Origin: Albifimbria verrucaria
Taxonomy: Eukaryota; Ascomycota; Sordariomycetes; Hypocreales; Stachybotryaceae
Direction: 5' to 3'
DNA length: 64,000 nt
NCBI GenBank assembly: GCA_020081605.1
Contig: JAHREC010000015.1
Coordinates: forward strand, 186,001 to 250,000
Within the stretch, counting starts at the first letter, position 1. Each line of letters begins with the position of its first letter. The translations under genes and the position numbers were made by a program. This document shows, piece by piece, positions 10,401-21,736 of this stretch. The notes under the pieces were generated by a model. The model ran no database searches and had not been told where the DNA came from. It saw only the letters and a list, made by a program, of their open reading frames with translations.

Positions 10401-13400
10401 ATGGCAAGAACTTATCGCCTTCGCGGCGTTCCTCTAAGCTGGGATGCTAACCGCGTGAGGGCTTTCCTGGCAGAGAATTGCCGTATTGAGCCTCCACGTG
10501 TGGACTCGCTCGCCCGCGAAGTTCACGGCCGTTCACAGTCAGCCACGGTTTCTTTCCAGCATATAGCCATCCCATCGTCTCGGCAGATACAGATACCGAT
10601 CGCGGATCAACTCGCGCGACCGCAGGTGATTACGATTGATGATGATTTCTATGGCATTACCACCCTATATATGCCACCTCCGCAGAACCACAAAGTTGAG
10701 TGAGTCCAGCTATCTGGCACACAATAGGACATTGAACTCAAGATAAACAGTATCATCGCCCTATCTGGCCTTGGTGGGCATGCCTTTGGATCTTTCAAAC
10801 AGAGAGGCGGGGAGCATATGTGGATTCGTGACTCACTCCCACATGATCTTATTTTAGGCGATAATCCATTATTTGGGGTGGCCCGAGTAATGATCTATGG
10901 CTATGACTCCATCGTACCGGAAAGTACTAATTTCCAGAATCTCGAAGATCTTGCTACGTCCTTCCGTGACTCACTTCTTCCTATCGCCGAGACAACCGAC
11001 GCCGTCGCTCCTAGGCCCATTATTTTCATTGCTCACAGCTTAGGTGGACTTATCCTCAAACAGGTGCGTAATTCTGAATTCTCCTTACCTTTAAAATAGT
11101 ATTGACTACGTAGATGCTTATTTTATTATCCACGTCGGAGAAAGACGAGGACTTGAATTTGCTTAACTTGGTTTATGGCATCGCCTTTTTGGAGTTCCTC
11201 ATAATGGTATGGAAATCGGCTCGCTCAAACTCATGGTTGCGCAAGGTCCGAACCGCTCTTTAGTCGAATCTCTTAGCCACGTTAACTCGCAAATACTGGA
11301 CATATTACATCGGGATTTTTCTAATGTGCTAGGAGAGGAGGGCGGATCCGAAATTATCTGTTTCTATGAAACCAGTGAATCACCAACAGCCAAGAGGGTA
11401 TGACTCCGAACCCAGATCACATGGAGAAACAAGCAGTGACGGTAAACAGAATCTTGATGGTACCTGGAAAATGAACGGCCCCAACGCGGTGCTGGTAACA
11501 AAATCGTCGGCTACGCATGGCCGACACTGGGAGATTGGGCCAGAGTATATTTGTGCTATAAGTCGCCCACACTCGGAGATGGTCAAATTTGGTCCTCATG
11601 ACCATGAATACGAGAAAGTGGTGCAACGCCTTCGAAAATTGGCTCAAAGAGCAATTGAGGCACCACGACGGCGTGGACGAAACCAATCTAGCAATACCGC
11701 GGCACGGCAAGATGAGGGAGCCCGAAAATGCCTCCAGGATCTGCGCCTATCTGATCCCGCTGATGACAAGCGGCGTATTGAGGCAACCAAAGGAGGACTT
11801 TTTCGCGATGCTTCCAATTGGGTTCTCAAACATGATTATTTCCAACGATGGCAACATGGCGACGATGCTCGGCTACTCTGGATCAAAGGCGATCCGGGTA
11901 AGGGAAGACGATGCTCTTGATTGCTATCGTCGATGAGCTAGAGCGACAGATATCACAGCAAGAGCAGGGTTTCCGTCATATGACTACGGTTTCCTACTTC
12001 TTCTGTCAAGGCACCAACAAGGACCTCAACAATGCAACTGCCGTACTAAGAGGCCTAATCTATTCGCTCGCCGTTAAGCGCCCATCACTTGTTTCACACC
12101 TTCGCAAGAAATATGACCAAGCCGGCTCAAAGCTTTTGAAGATGCAAATAGCTTTATTGCACTCTCAGAGGTGCTAAAGAGCATGCTCAGTGACGAAAGC
12201 CTTACAAGGGTCTATCTCGTCATTGACGCGCTCGATGAATGCATGATCGATCAAGAACAGCTCCTGAAACTGACAATGGATATCTGTATGGCATTCTCTC
12301 ATGTCAAATGGATTGTGTCAAGCCGCAATATGCCTGAAATCGAGCAGCATCTCAATATGGACGGCTCAGGGATGAGGTTGAGTCTTGAGGTAACGCAAAA
12401 CGCAGAAGAGATATCTCGGGCTGTGAGCGCCTACATCGATTTCAAGATTCATAAATTGAAATCGTTACAAGAAAACCATAATTTGAGAAACAAAGTACGG
12501 GATGCCCTGCGCAAAAAGGCAAACGGCACCTTTTGTGGGTTGCTATTGTCATTGAGGAGCTTCGGAACGCGCGACCCTGGCACATAGAAGAAGTGGTCGA
12601 AAAAGCACCCGCGGGTCTTTACGAAATTTTCAAGACAATGATAGCGAAAATGCGGCAAGACCAGGACTGGGAATTGTGTCAGCGTGTCCTTTCAGCCGCT
12701 ACGTTAGCATATCGTCCGCTCCACCTCTTCGAATTGCCTGTTGTATCTGGACTACCAAAGAACATCTCGGACAATACAAAGTATGTGCAAAAGCTTGTGG
12801 CTTTGTGCGGCTCATTCCTCACGGTTCAGGATGATAATTTCGTATACATTATTCATCAATCTGCTCAGGACTTCTTGAGAACGGCAAGCGCTGAGTTATT
12901 CCCTACTGGTCCCGCAGAAATCCATCGCGCAATAGTAGTACAATCACTAGAGGCTATGCAACTCGTACTCGAGCGTGACCTCTATGAGTTGCGTCATCCC
13001 GGATGCTTTGTTGATGAGCTCGAGGAGCCAGAGGTAGATCCGTTAGCCGCTGTACGATATTCTTGCACCTATTGGGTCAGCCATTTGTGTGATGGATACG
13101 GCATGAATCGTCTTGAACATTACTTAGAACAAGTCCGAGAATTTCTTTGCCGATTTTGCCTTTACTGGTTGGAAGCATTAAGCCTTATTGGCCACATAGG
13201 AGAAGGCGTTCGTTCAATGCTAAGACTGGAGAGATTATTGAGAGTAAGTCTTTATTTTATGGTTTGCAGTAACATGAACAAAATTAATAAATATAGGGAA
13301 GATCATCTAATCATCAACTCGTAGATCTTGTTCAGGACTTATGCCGGTTTCTTCTCCACAATAGATGGGTCATTGAGAATGCCCCACTCCAAACATATGA

Positions 13401-15040
13401 ATCGGCTCTCGTCTTTAGCCCAGCTAATTGCTTAATCCGAAAGATGTTTAGAAAAGAAGAGCCAAAATGGGTAGTATTAAAACCTAGAATGGATGATACC
13501 TGGGATTCTTGTCGACAAACACTCGAGGGCGACCTCGACGCTGGGGCTACGGCCGTATCGTTCGCTCCCGACGGCCGGCTTCTCGCCTCAGCATATAACG
13601 ATGGCACAGTCAAGCTTTGGGACCCAGATACAGGGACGCTCCTCGACACACCTAAGCGCTATGTCCCTTTGTGCATGCTATAGCATTTTCTCCTGACGGC
13701 CAACTTCTCGCCTTAGCATTATATTATGGCCCTATTGAACTTTGGGATCTAAATATAAGGGTGGTACGGCAGACATTTGGGGGCGTGGCGCTTCCGCTGA
13801 CTCTATATCGTTCGCTCCTAATAGCCAACTTCTTGCCTCAGGATCTAAGGATGGCACAATCAAGGTCTGGGATCCAATTACGGGGCTCTCCGCCAAACAC
13901 TTGTGGGCCATGACGATTCGGTCATGGCCGTAGCGTTCGCTCCCGACAGCCAGCTTCTCGCCTCAGCATCCTACGATGGCACAATCAAGCTCTGGGATCC
14001 AGTTAAAGGGACACTCCTCCAGACGCTCGAGGGCCATTTAAGCCGGATGTATATTATAGCGTTCGCTCCCGATGGCCAGCGTCTAGCCTCAGGATCTTGG
14101 GATGAAACAATCAAGCTCTGGGATCCAGTTACAGGGTCCTCCAGCAGACACTCGAGGGCCATTCAAACGCGATCGATGCTATAGCGTTCGCTCCTGACGG
14201 CAAGTGTCTCGCTTCAGGAGATCAGGGTGGCATTATTAAACTCTGGGATCCAGATACCGGGGCGCTCCGCCAGACACTTAAACATAGTGGTCGGGTTCAG
14301 GACATAGCATTTGCTCCTCACAGCCAGCGTCTCGCCTCAGCATCTAACGACGGTACAATCAAGCTCTGGGATCTAAATATAGGAACGCTCTGTCAGACAT
14401 TCGAGGAACATGGCGACTGGGTCATGGCCGTAGCGTTTGCTGCAGACGGCCAGTGCCTCGCCTCAGGGTCTATGGATTGCACAGTCAAGCTCTGGGATCC
14501 AATTACGGGGCTCTCCGCCAAACACTTGTGGGCCATGACGATTCGGTCATGGCCGTAGCGTTCGCTCCCGACAGCCAGCTTCTCGCCTCAGCATCCTACG
14601 ATGGCACAATCAAGCTCTGGGATCCAGATACTGGGGCGCTCCGCCAGACGCTCAAAACCAATGCTAGATTTGGGGATACAATATTTGGCGGTCCTACCTC
14701 ATACCTACATACGATTATCGGCCGTCTCAGATTAGATGACGAGAGTAGAATGTCGTCTGCAACGCTATATTACGGTCCAGAAAGTTTTTCCACCTACGCA
14801 CTGAGTGATGATAAGGCCTGGATCACCCAGCATGGATCTAATATGCTGTGGCTTCCACCTGACTATCGGCCTGCTTCTTCGGCAGTATCGCGCCTAGTCA
14901 CACCGTTGGCGACAATGATCACAACAATGGCTCTTGGATGTTACTCTGGAAAAATCATGATCATTGGACTACTAGATGCGATGCCACCAGATAATCTTCA
15001 GTCTTCTAGTTCGGCCTTGTACTGCATAATATTAGATTAA
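10401..15040 (+). CDS. NLR: SesB-like hydrolase, NACHT and WD40 repeats, with frameshifts
   Basis: Five exons fit: 10401-10699, 10751-11063, 11114-11397, 11450-13243 and 13297-15040, with introns of 50-53 nt. The N-terminus has an alpha/beta-hydrolase module ([17 protein letters not shown], nucleophile motif AHSLGG, then HNG). A NACHT NTPase follows with a P-loop GDPGKGK and Walker [12 protein letters not shown], then a helical region with [10 protein letters not shown] and nine WD40 repeats of about 42 residues ([15 protein letters not shown]). This architecture is that of fungal NLRs used in heterokaryon incompatibility and non-self sensing. About nine minus-1 shifts sit mainly in short runs: 11186-11190, 11905, 12134-12137, 12531-12534, the G5 near 13780, 13882-13885, 14134-14136, 14507-14510 and one near 13650. 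The second falls inside the P-loop. As written the gene cannot make full-length protein; read error and real decay cannot be separated here. Confidence 0.85.
13866..14002 (+). repeat. 137-bp WD40 unit, identical to 14491-14627
   Basis: These 137 bases equal 14491-14627 base for base (offset 625), while other WD40 units in the gene diverge clearly. The identity includes the short G4 run that breaks the frame in both copies. Such sharing is expected from concerted evolution of high-identity WD40 repeats in fungal NLRs, but could also be an assembly effect. Confidence 0.85.
14491..14627 (+). repeat. Second copy of the 137-bp WD40 unit
   Basis: Identical to 13866-14002, placed as the last WD40 repeat before the C-terminal tail of the NLR. 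Confidence 0.85.
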
Positions 15041-15377
15041 CGAAAAGAATATTGTCTTACCATTATTTTAACGGAGGATCATACGGGCACTGGAAATATA
15101 TGCCACATCTCTGCTTTCTAGAAGTGTTATGAGTCCTGACCCCATTAACCCAATTATCTTCCGTCACTTTGGGGCCAGCTAATGCTGAGACAACTATGAC
15201 ATCACATATAACGGTTACTGGGAACGCTTCAGTGCACAAGGACCTGGTAAGACATGAAATTTAGATTGACGGACACTGAACATGGACCCTGCCAGTGAAT
15301 GTCTTTAAATATCAAGCTGAAACAATAAAAATCCCATTCTCCATCGGTTCTTCTGTCTGTAAATGCTGGTTATGAAT
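15041..15377. other. Downstream region of the NLR, no gene
   Basis: Only short frames. It separates the NLR stop from the convergent C2H2 relic. Confidence 0.5.
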
Positions 15378-15798
15378 TCAGGGAAGCACAGGCCGCTTTG
15401 ATGCATGGCATATCCGGCTGTGCAGGGTAAGTGCGGATTGGCGGGTGAACTTCCTATCGCAACTCTGGCAACGAATGTTGGAATCTGTTTTTTCAATCCG
15501 GTGTCTGTTGAGATCAGCTCTGGTTGCGAACTCGCGCCCACTGCATCCATGATCCCAGCATTGCCATCTTCTCCGACCCTTTGTTTTCGCGCAAGTTTTT
15601 GTTATTTTCCTATTTCTAGTTTCTTGCTGTGTATCTGAGCGAGAAGACCGTCGCCGTATCCCATGTGAATGACGATGAAATGGAATCCGCAGTTGAATCT
15701 GTGGTATTTTGTTGATGATAAGGTGCAATGCAAAGATCAATCTCGCTACACCAGCACGAGACATTCTCGTCGAGAGACAAAGGGCATGATAGAGTCAT
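15378..15798 (-). pseudogene. Small C2H2 zinc-finger protein, frameshifted
   Basis: An N-terminal frame starts at the ATG at 15798 (MTLSCPLSLDENVSCW) and must shift near 15620 into the frame that holds the fingers. A basic linker (TKGRRRWQC) leads into a first degenerate finger (CWDHGC...FATRADLNRH, second His missing) and a regular second one (CQSCDRKF...LTLHSRICH, C-x2-C-x12-H-x4-H). The total is about 135 residues. It resembles short C2H2 proteins common in Fusarium-like genomes, presumably DNA-binding. The shift is not explained by a clear intron. Confidence 0.5.
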
Positions 15799-16609
15799 AT
15801 CGTTTCGTATGATGCTTTGGTTCCGGAAATGCCGAGGGATGGGAGCTGGTAGAGGTTAGGCTGTCAGATATTGGGCCGGCAGGCACGTCTTTTCTAGTTG
15901 CATTGTGCCTTGTGGTTCCTTGACCCGAGCGCCACTTTGATCAACATGGCTAAGCACGAGTCTGGACGTCCATGGCGAGGCATATTCTCCTTACTTGGCT
16001 TCTAAGAATGGAAATAAATCGTTGTCAGAAATGGTCTGTCGCCCACCACAAAGCCACCTCGCCACACAGCTATGTGCAGCAAATCCTTGTCGTGCTTGGT
16101 CCATAATTTGGGCTTAGTTGATACGCGTCGAGCGAAATCCACTCTACATATGGGTACACAATGATGCTGAGCCACTGGCCCGAGTGGACTTGGATGATTC
16201 GTGGAAAACTGTCTTCCAATCAGACGCCACAGATTAGATCTACAATGAGCTCCCTGTGCGCTATAGTTAGGCGCTGAGTCCGAGGACGAAGGTCAAGTTC
16301 TGAGACCCTGTAAGGCGGTCAGGACGAGGACGACTTCAGGTCTCTACGAGACAGGTAGGCGGTCATGATGAGGACAACTTCTGGGACCCTGTGGCTTGCG
16401 AGCACGAACTTGCGAGATCATTCGCATCGTGTGATACATGGGTCTTTTAGAATCAATGAGGTGCATAAACACTATCTTTGGTTCCGGTTTTTTCCCAGGC
16501 TACGCCGTGCCTAATATTTATAAAATGCGCACAAGGGTGTGCCACACCACCGACACTAGTCTATTTTGTAGCATGGGGCCGTGATATCTGAAGCACGAGA
16601 GTCGGGCTG
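15799..16609. other. Intergenic, with a short imperfect repeat
   Basis: No gene was recognised. The segment contains the repeat described at 16268 and borders the truncated end of the LINE. Confidence 0.5.
16268..16397. repeat. Three imperfect ~40-bp direct repeats
   Basis: Units built on AGGCGGTCAGGACGAGGAC followed by ACTTC and GACCCTGT-like segments recur about three times with many differences. Function unknown; it may be a decayed minisatellite. Confidence 0.45.
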
Positions 16610-18431
16610 TGTCTGCCGAACACGTCCTTGACCGCAAAATGCTTACAGCGGTTAGGATGGCGGATGCTTGGTACCGCGTCCTTTGCATAAAGCATTTCTT
16701 GGATCAATCAATAAAGACCAGTCGTTCAGGAGTCGCAAGATGGCTGCTGTCATGTCCGACATTTCTATCGGTATCTGCTCTGCCTCCACATCCTTGCTCA
16801 CCCATAACATGCTTCGGATCGGCCACCTGCCTTCCTTCCCGAGCTGTCGGGACCATCTTGACCCATCCGGAGTGTCCCATGGGTACTGTTAGTAACTTGT
16901 CGCCTTTTTGGTGTGCCTGAGGCTCTTGGATGGTTATAACTGTGTAGTCTTGAAGATGCTTATCGTTCATAAGGCTTTCGTGTACGGTATCCTGCTTTTC
17001 TTACATTCAGCTTAATCACCTGGAATAACCTACTCATGCCGTCTGGGGTGAAGCTCCAGGCAATTTCTACTGAATGCCTCATGTGTACCACTACAGAGAG
17101 CACACTTGGGTATCTGTACCTGGCATTCACTGTGATGGTGGCCCTCGCCGGCGCATCTGGCACATACTCGATTCTTACTACAGGAAAATGCCTTATGGCC
17201 GAGTTCTTGGCAGTTATAGCATTACTCCGGTCCATTGAGCTGCTGGAATACGCTCGTATATGCCGACTCACCTGCAACGAGAAAGTAGTGCTCCTCCAGT
17301 AGTCTCCTGGCATTCCCGTTCTTGGTGAGGTATACTACTATGGAACCATATGTCTTCAGATTGACCTTTCGGCTTAGTCAGACCACCTTGGCAATCTGGG
17401 CTTCATTCTCCTGGCTCATCGTTTCCAATGCTCCCGGAAGGACGTTGAACTCCTTGTCAAAGACAGCCGTGCGATTCACATTATCAACTCTGATAGGGTA
17501 CAATTGGTCTGGAGAACTCTAGCACCTGGAGCTTTCCTGGCTTCGAGGATGGTCTTGATCTTTTGTATCTCATCTTCGTCCCTACCAATGATCCTGAGGC
17601 GGTTGGCGTTCCGTCCATCTCGGGTTACCGCGACGCACCGTCAGTGAGATTGGTCACTTGACTTTCGCATCTCCTGTTCCAGGGTCTTGCGAGTCATTGG
17701 CGGTGTAACATCTTCGATGTGGTCTTCCGGAACTCTGGACGTGTCCACCGTGCAAAACAACGATTCTGGCGTTGCCGGTCGAGCGGCAGGTGACGATGGA
17801 GCGGACATGCTGAGGGGTGTCATCCTAGCCGCGTCTGCATACGTTTGGCCCGGTGATCGTGGTGTCCCGGCTTTGCTCAGCGAATCCAACTGCAGTCGAG
17901 TCTGCTCCAGCTCACTATGAACCTGTGTGAGCTGGTCTCGGACGTGCGATAGTTCTTGTGCCATCTGGGCTGTGGCCCTGGTGACTTCCTCGGCCATGTG
18001 ATCTCTAATCTTGGCGAATTCGAGCTGAAACTCGGTCTTCATCGATTCAATTTTCTTGTTGATGTCCTGCTCCAGGAGTTGCCGCAATCTCTGGATTGCC
18101 TCGACTGCGCCCCAGTTGACTTGGAGGCAGTTTGCTTCCGAGCTCGGTTTGGTCCGAGGGCTCCCTCACTGGTCTCACCTTCCTCCTGCCATTCCATATC
18201 AGCATTTTGCTGCTCTGTCTCCGGCACCTTCGCCGTTCTGATCCTCTTCCGCCGAGGGCGACGATATCCCCGCCCGAAGCATCCGAGTCTCGTCCCATGA
18301 CGACGATGACGTCTGATGTGGGGTTCGCAACGCCAGACATGCGCCAAAGGTCCAAATCTCTCCACAACTCGATTATAAGGGTTTAAGGGTTTGCAACAAA
18401 GATAGGCGTGAGTTGTTTCGAATCTCACCAA
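16610..18431 (-). mobile_element. Truncated Tad1-like LINE, copy 1
   Basis: Read on the minus strand, the element holds ORF1 pieces with a coiled-coil stretch (MAQELSHVRDQLTQVHSEL), then a Pro/Ser linker with SPGQTYADAAR. Next come CCHC knuckles in another frame (CYNCQELGH, CARCAGEGHHHSEC) and the start of an endonuclease ([14 protein letters not shown]). The order gag, zinc knuckles, APE-type endonuclease is that of Tad1-like non-LTR retrotransposons. The reverse transcriptase is absent because the copy ends inside the endonuclease. Several frameshifts and stops show it is dead. Confidence 0.75.
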
Positions 18432-18588
18432 ATACTACAGTTAGGTCGATTCCATTGTACAGTTCTGCGTTCCCAAATACAACAGTTCGGCTCCATAATA
18501 TGAGGGTAGGAAGCACCTTCATCGGTGTGTCGGAGGGCCAGTTGGCGTTGGATTAAACTATGACTAGCCCAGTTATATGCGACGTGTC

Positions 18589-21140
18589 CTACATCATTAC
18601 AAACCCAAATTCCTCCAAGTCTTGTGCCTGTGGCATCATTGGCTGGCTTCGCGTAGAAAATGGCCAGAATTGCAGGTTTATAACATCAGGCATAGTTGCA
18701 TGGGCCGTGTGTATGCTCGCAAATTCTCGTGTCTTATCTTGTGGCATTCGATATCCATTCGAAACGTCGCCTGTAGCGCCAACCGGCACATCTGTCATGA
18801 GACGGTGCGTATCGCCTGTGTGGAGTCGAAAGATTTCTTCTAAATCCTCGGCAGAGGTTTTACCACCTTCGACGCTGACGATATACCGCAAGATATTTGA
18901 GGCCGTCTGGGCAAAGTGATACCGCGATCCCATTTCATCAAGATCTGCAATGCATTGGGTGATTGTAGCTGCAATTTGCGGATCAGACGTTGTTGTACAC
19001 TGACCTGGTTGATTAGAGCTACTGCTGACATCGAGCTGTATGATAGCTACGCTTAGCACGAAATATGGAACGAACGATGGTGTCCTACGCAAGGTATAGA
19101 GTTGCGAATAAGACCTGAGAAGCCCTTGAATGGCAAGTGCCGCTTGTAAACAGACTTCGCGAGGGGATATATGAGAGCCGAGAATCCGTAGCTTAATAAA
19201 CGGACGAAAAAGAAGCATGATGGCACAATGGTAGTACATACTTCTCGATTTAGCGTTGAATGGGATGCTTTTACTGATGGTAATACGGTGACTCACTGGA
19301 CGAACAGCACGGCTGGTGTAAAATTAATGCCAAGCTTGAGAACTTCTGGGATCCGGTCATACCATGCCAGGTATTGGGCATAAGTACTCAGTAATCTCCT
19401 TACTATCGTGAGTTTCCCCGGCGAATGCAAGTTGTATAAAGATCGGTGAACTAGTTCGCTGAGTTCGCAGAAGCATCGACAGACTGATCGCTCATTCGAC
19501 TGCTGTTCACATGAACGCCGTATAGGAGCACCTTAGTTGCATTAGTTGTAATGGATAACAACATTGTGTTCAGCGGAGAAGTCTCACCATCGTCGGTATA
19601 AGGCACCCAGAGCGATGTCTCGACATCGTCAATAATTGCTAATTTAGGAGGAAGAGACGGAAAACAGGAGAACAGAGGCAAGGAGCCAGTTATCAAGCAC
19701 CAGACGCTACATAACCACTTTTAAGCATATAACCTTATCGCAAGGGAGAATACAGACTTACTTATCTAATGCAAAAGCACCCCAAAAAGTGGCCAATCGT
19801 ACGGTATCCTCGTATTCGTCCCCATCCTTAGAGACGCGGTGCAGGCCCATTTCAATAGCTAGCCGTAAGCTTTGGCTTGCGTAGTACCGGCTTTCCGGAT
19901 ATCGGCCACAACTAGCCTCTCTAATAGACATAATACCAAATGCCTGGATCGTTGTCAGGGAATGATGGCTCATCTCCTGCAAGAGGAGCCGCTGAGCCTC
20001 CTTAAAGAAGTGTTCGCCCGACGAGAGAGGATCGCTAGGGTCAGCCCGGGTTATTGGATGGGTAGAAAAGTGGCAGCCTAACGCAAAGAGGGCGTTGGTC
20101 AATATAGGTGAGCAGTAGCGGTGTCGGCCATTATGGAAATCTTGGAGAAAATGGTCCTTGCTAAAAGGTGCGAATGTGGGATACTCCCAGCAGAAGTACA
20201 AGGCCAACAGATGTTGAAGAAAATCCGAGTCCTTCGTAACATTAGTCCAATTGGTAGATCGGGACCCTGCTATGAGCTCCTCTGGTTCCGATATATCTTG
20301 TTCAATATGAGCGGATGATGGATTCTCGGTCAAAAATGCAGTGCGGGTTCGCCACGTGCCATTTACCTTTGCCGTCCAGATTATAGGTTCTGAGCTGCAG
20401 TTGTCACTTTGCATGGGTTCATCCTGGTTATGCGGCGGCGACTGCCACGGTCTGTTGTCGCCCACACTTTTCCACAAGTCCGATTGCTGAGCCGCTAACG
20501 AAGCCGAATCTCCGAACTCATTACCTTTAGCAGCAATGACACCAGACATAGACGCATTATTCCACTTGATATGCTGGGAAAGGGCAGGCCTGTCGGCATT
20601 GGAGGATGAAGCCTCCTGAAGCCATTTCATTATGGCTTCGATAGGATGGCCGCCCCGCAAGCGCCATAAAATATCCTCCGACATTTCTGAATGTACGAGC
20701 GCTGCAAGTATCTGCTCCCTAGAGCGAACGCCACGGTGAAGTCTCTCGAGCTCAGCTCGCAAGTTCTTCTTTGACTGGCGCACAGGAATTTCATAATTGC
20801 ATTCACCGCTGTGTGCGGCCTCGCAGCGTGAACAAGGCTTCTTTCCATCGCACTGAAGTTATGCCAGAAGGAATTATTAGCACATTATACTCCTCAAATA
20901 ATACATAGAAAATCTTATCTAAATCATAATGATGGATCTGTCGTTCACCTTTGCGCGCTTCCTGCGACACTCAGTGCAAGCGTGAGATACGATCACACCA
21001 CGGGCACGGCTCCGTTTGGAGGATTGGGAACTCTGTACAGCCCCAGACGAGGAGCGGGCCTCAAGCGTCACGATATTAGAGGAGTTTGAACGACCTGGGT
21101 CAGACCCTAGGGAAATCTGGCTGCTAATATGCTCCTCCAT
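18589..21140 (-). CDS. Zn2Cys6 transcription factor with fungal-trans domain
   Basis: Exons: 21140-20949, 20852-19762, 19706-19297 and 19240-18589; introns of 96, 55 and 56 nt have good GT-AG ends. Exon 1 begins at an ATG; its end and the next exon make the binuclear cluster ACTECRRKRAK / CDGKKPCSRC with the last Cys in GECNY, six Cys in all. A leucine-rich linker (LRAELERLHRGV) follows, then the fungal-trans domain (YRYFSS-like FCWEYPTFAPFSKDHFL, and MYYHCAIMLLFRPFIKL). The layout resembles nit-4-like regulators. A single base is missing near 19482 in exon 3, where FCELSELVHRSLY lies one frame off. It is a nuclear DNA-binding activator or repressor by family; its targets are unknown. It is divergent from the factor at 21.7-24.1 kb. 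Confidence 0.8.
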
Positions 21141-21720
21141 TAAATAGTCCTGATCAGGCTCACCAGCATACCGCAGGTCAATTTAGCAGCTTATTCCGAT
21201 GTTTTCAATTCCAGCTCAATCCCTCCTTCGTTCCTCGGTTGCGATGGTTAATTACAGAAGCAGCTGAGACTCGCTCCGGGAATTAATCCGTGCGGTTCCC
21301 CCTTCCCCCAGTCTGGCATTGCCACATTGATGACTTAGTATGCCGATAAAGCACCCGGAATCAGACCAAGCACCACATGTCGTCATAAATCAATCATTTG
21401 AAAAGCAACCTATCAAATCAAGGGCCTCGGAATTATTTCCCCCAGCTTGCTATCACCGCCCTTACAGCAGACTTCCTTCCAAGAAAAGCTACATCGCTAA
21501 AAGCGGTTGCGAGTTAGCCTTCAGGACAATTTAATGGTATGGACTGGCATAAGCTTAGTCTTCAGCCTCTTTCTTTCCCCAGCTGCCTGTGTAGCGCAGT
21601 ATTATAAGTCATGGACGCCAAACAGAGAGACGAAAGGTCAGTTGCCGAACTCAGGGTTAGATCCACGAGTAAGTGCTAGCACAAGTAACTGAATTGTCTA
21701 TTAAGGATCCATTTTCGGAG
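21141..21720. promoter_or_regulatory. Shared upstream region of two divergent transcription factors
   Basis: About 600 bases separate the two head-to-head Zn2Cys6 genes, and any promoters must lie here. It contains CCGG/GCGG-type triplets suited to Zn2Cys6 binding, but I could not define a paired operator. No TATA box stands out. Confidence 0.4.
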
Positions 21721-21736
21721 CATTCTTCCACGGCGG

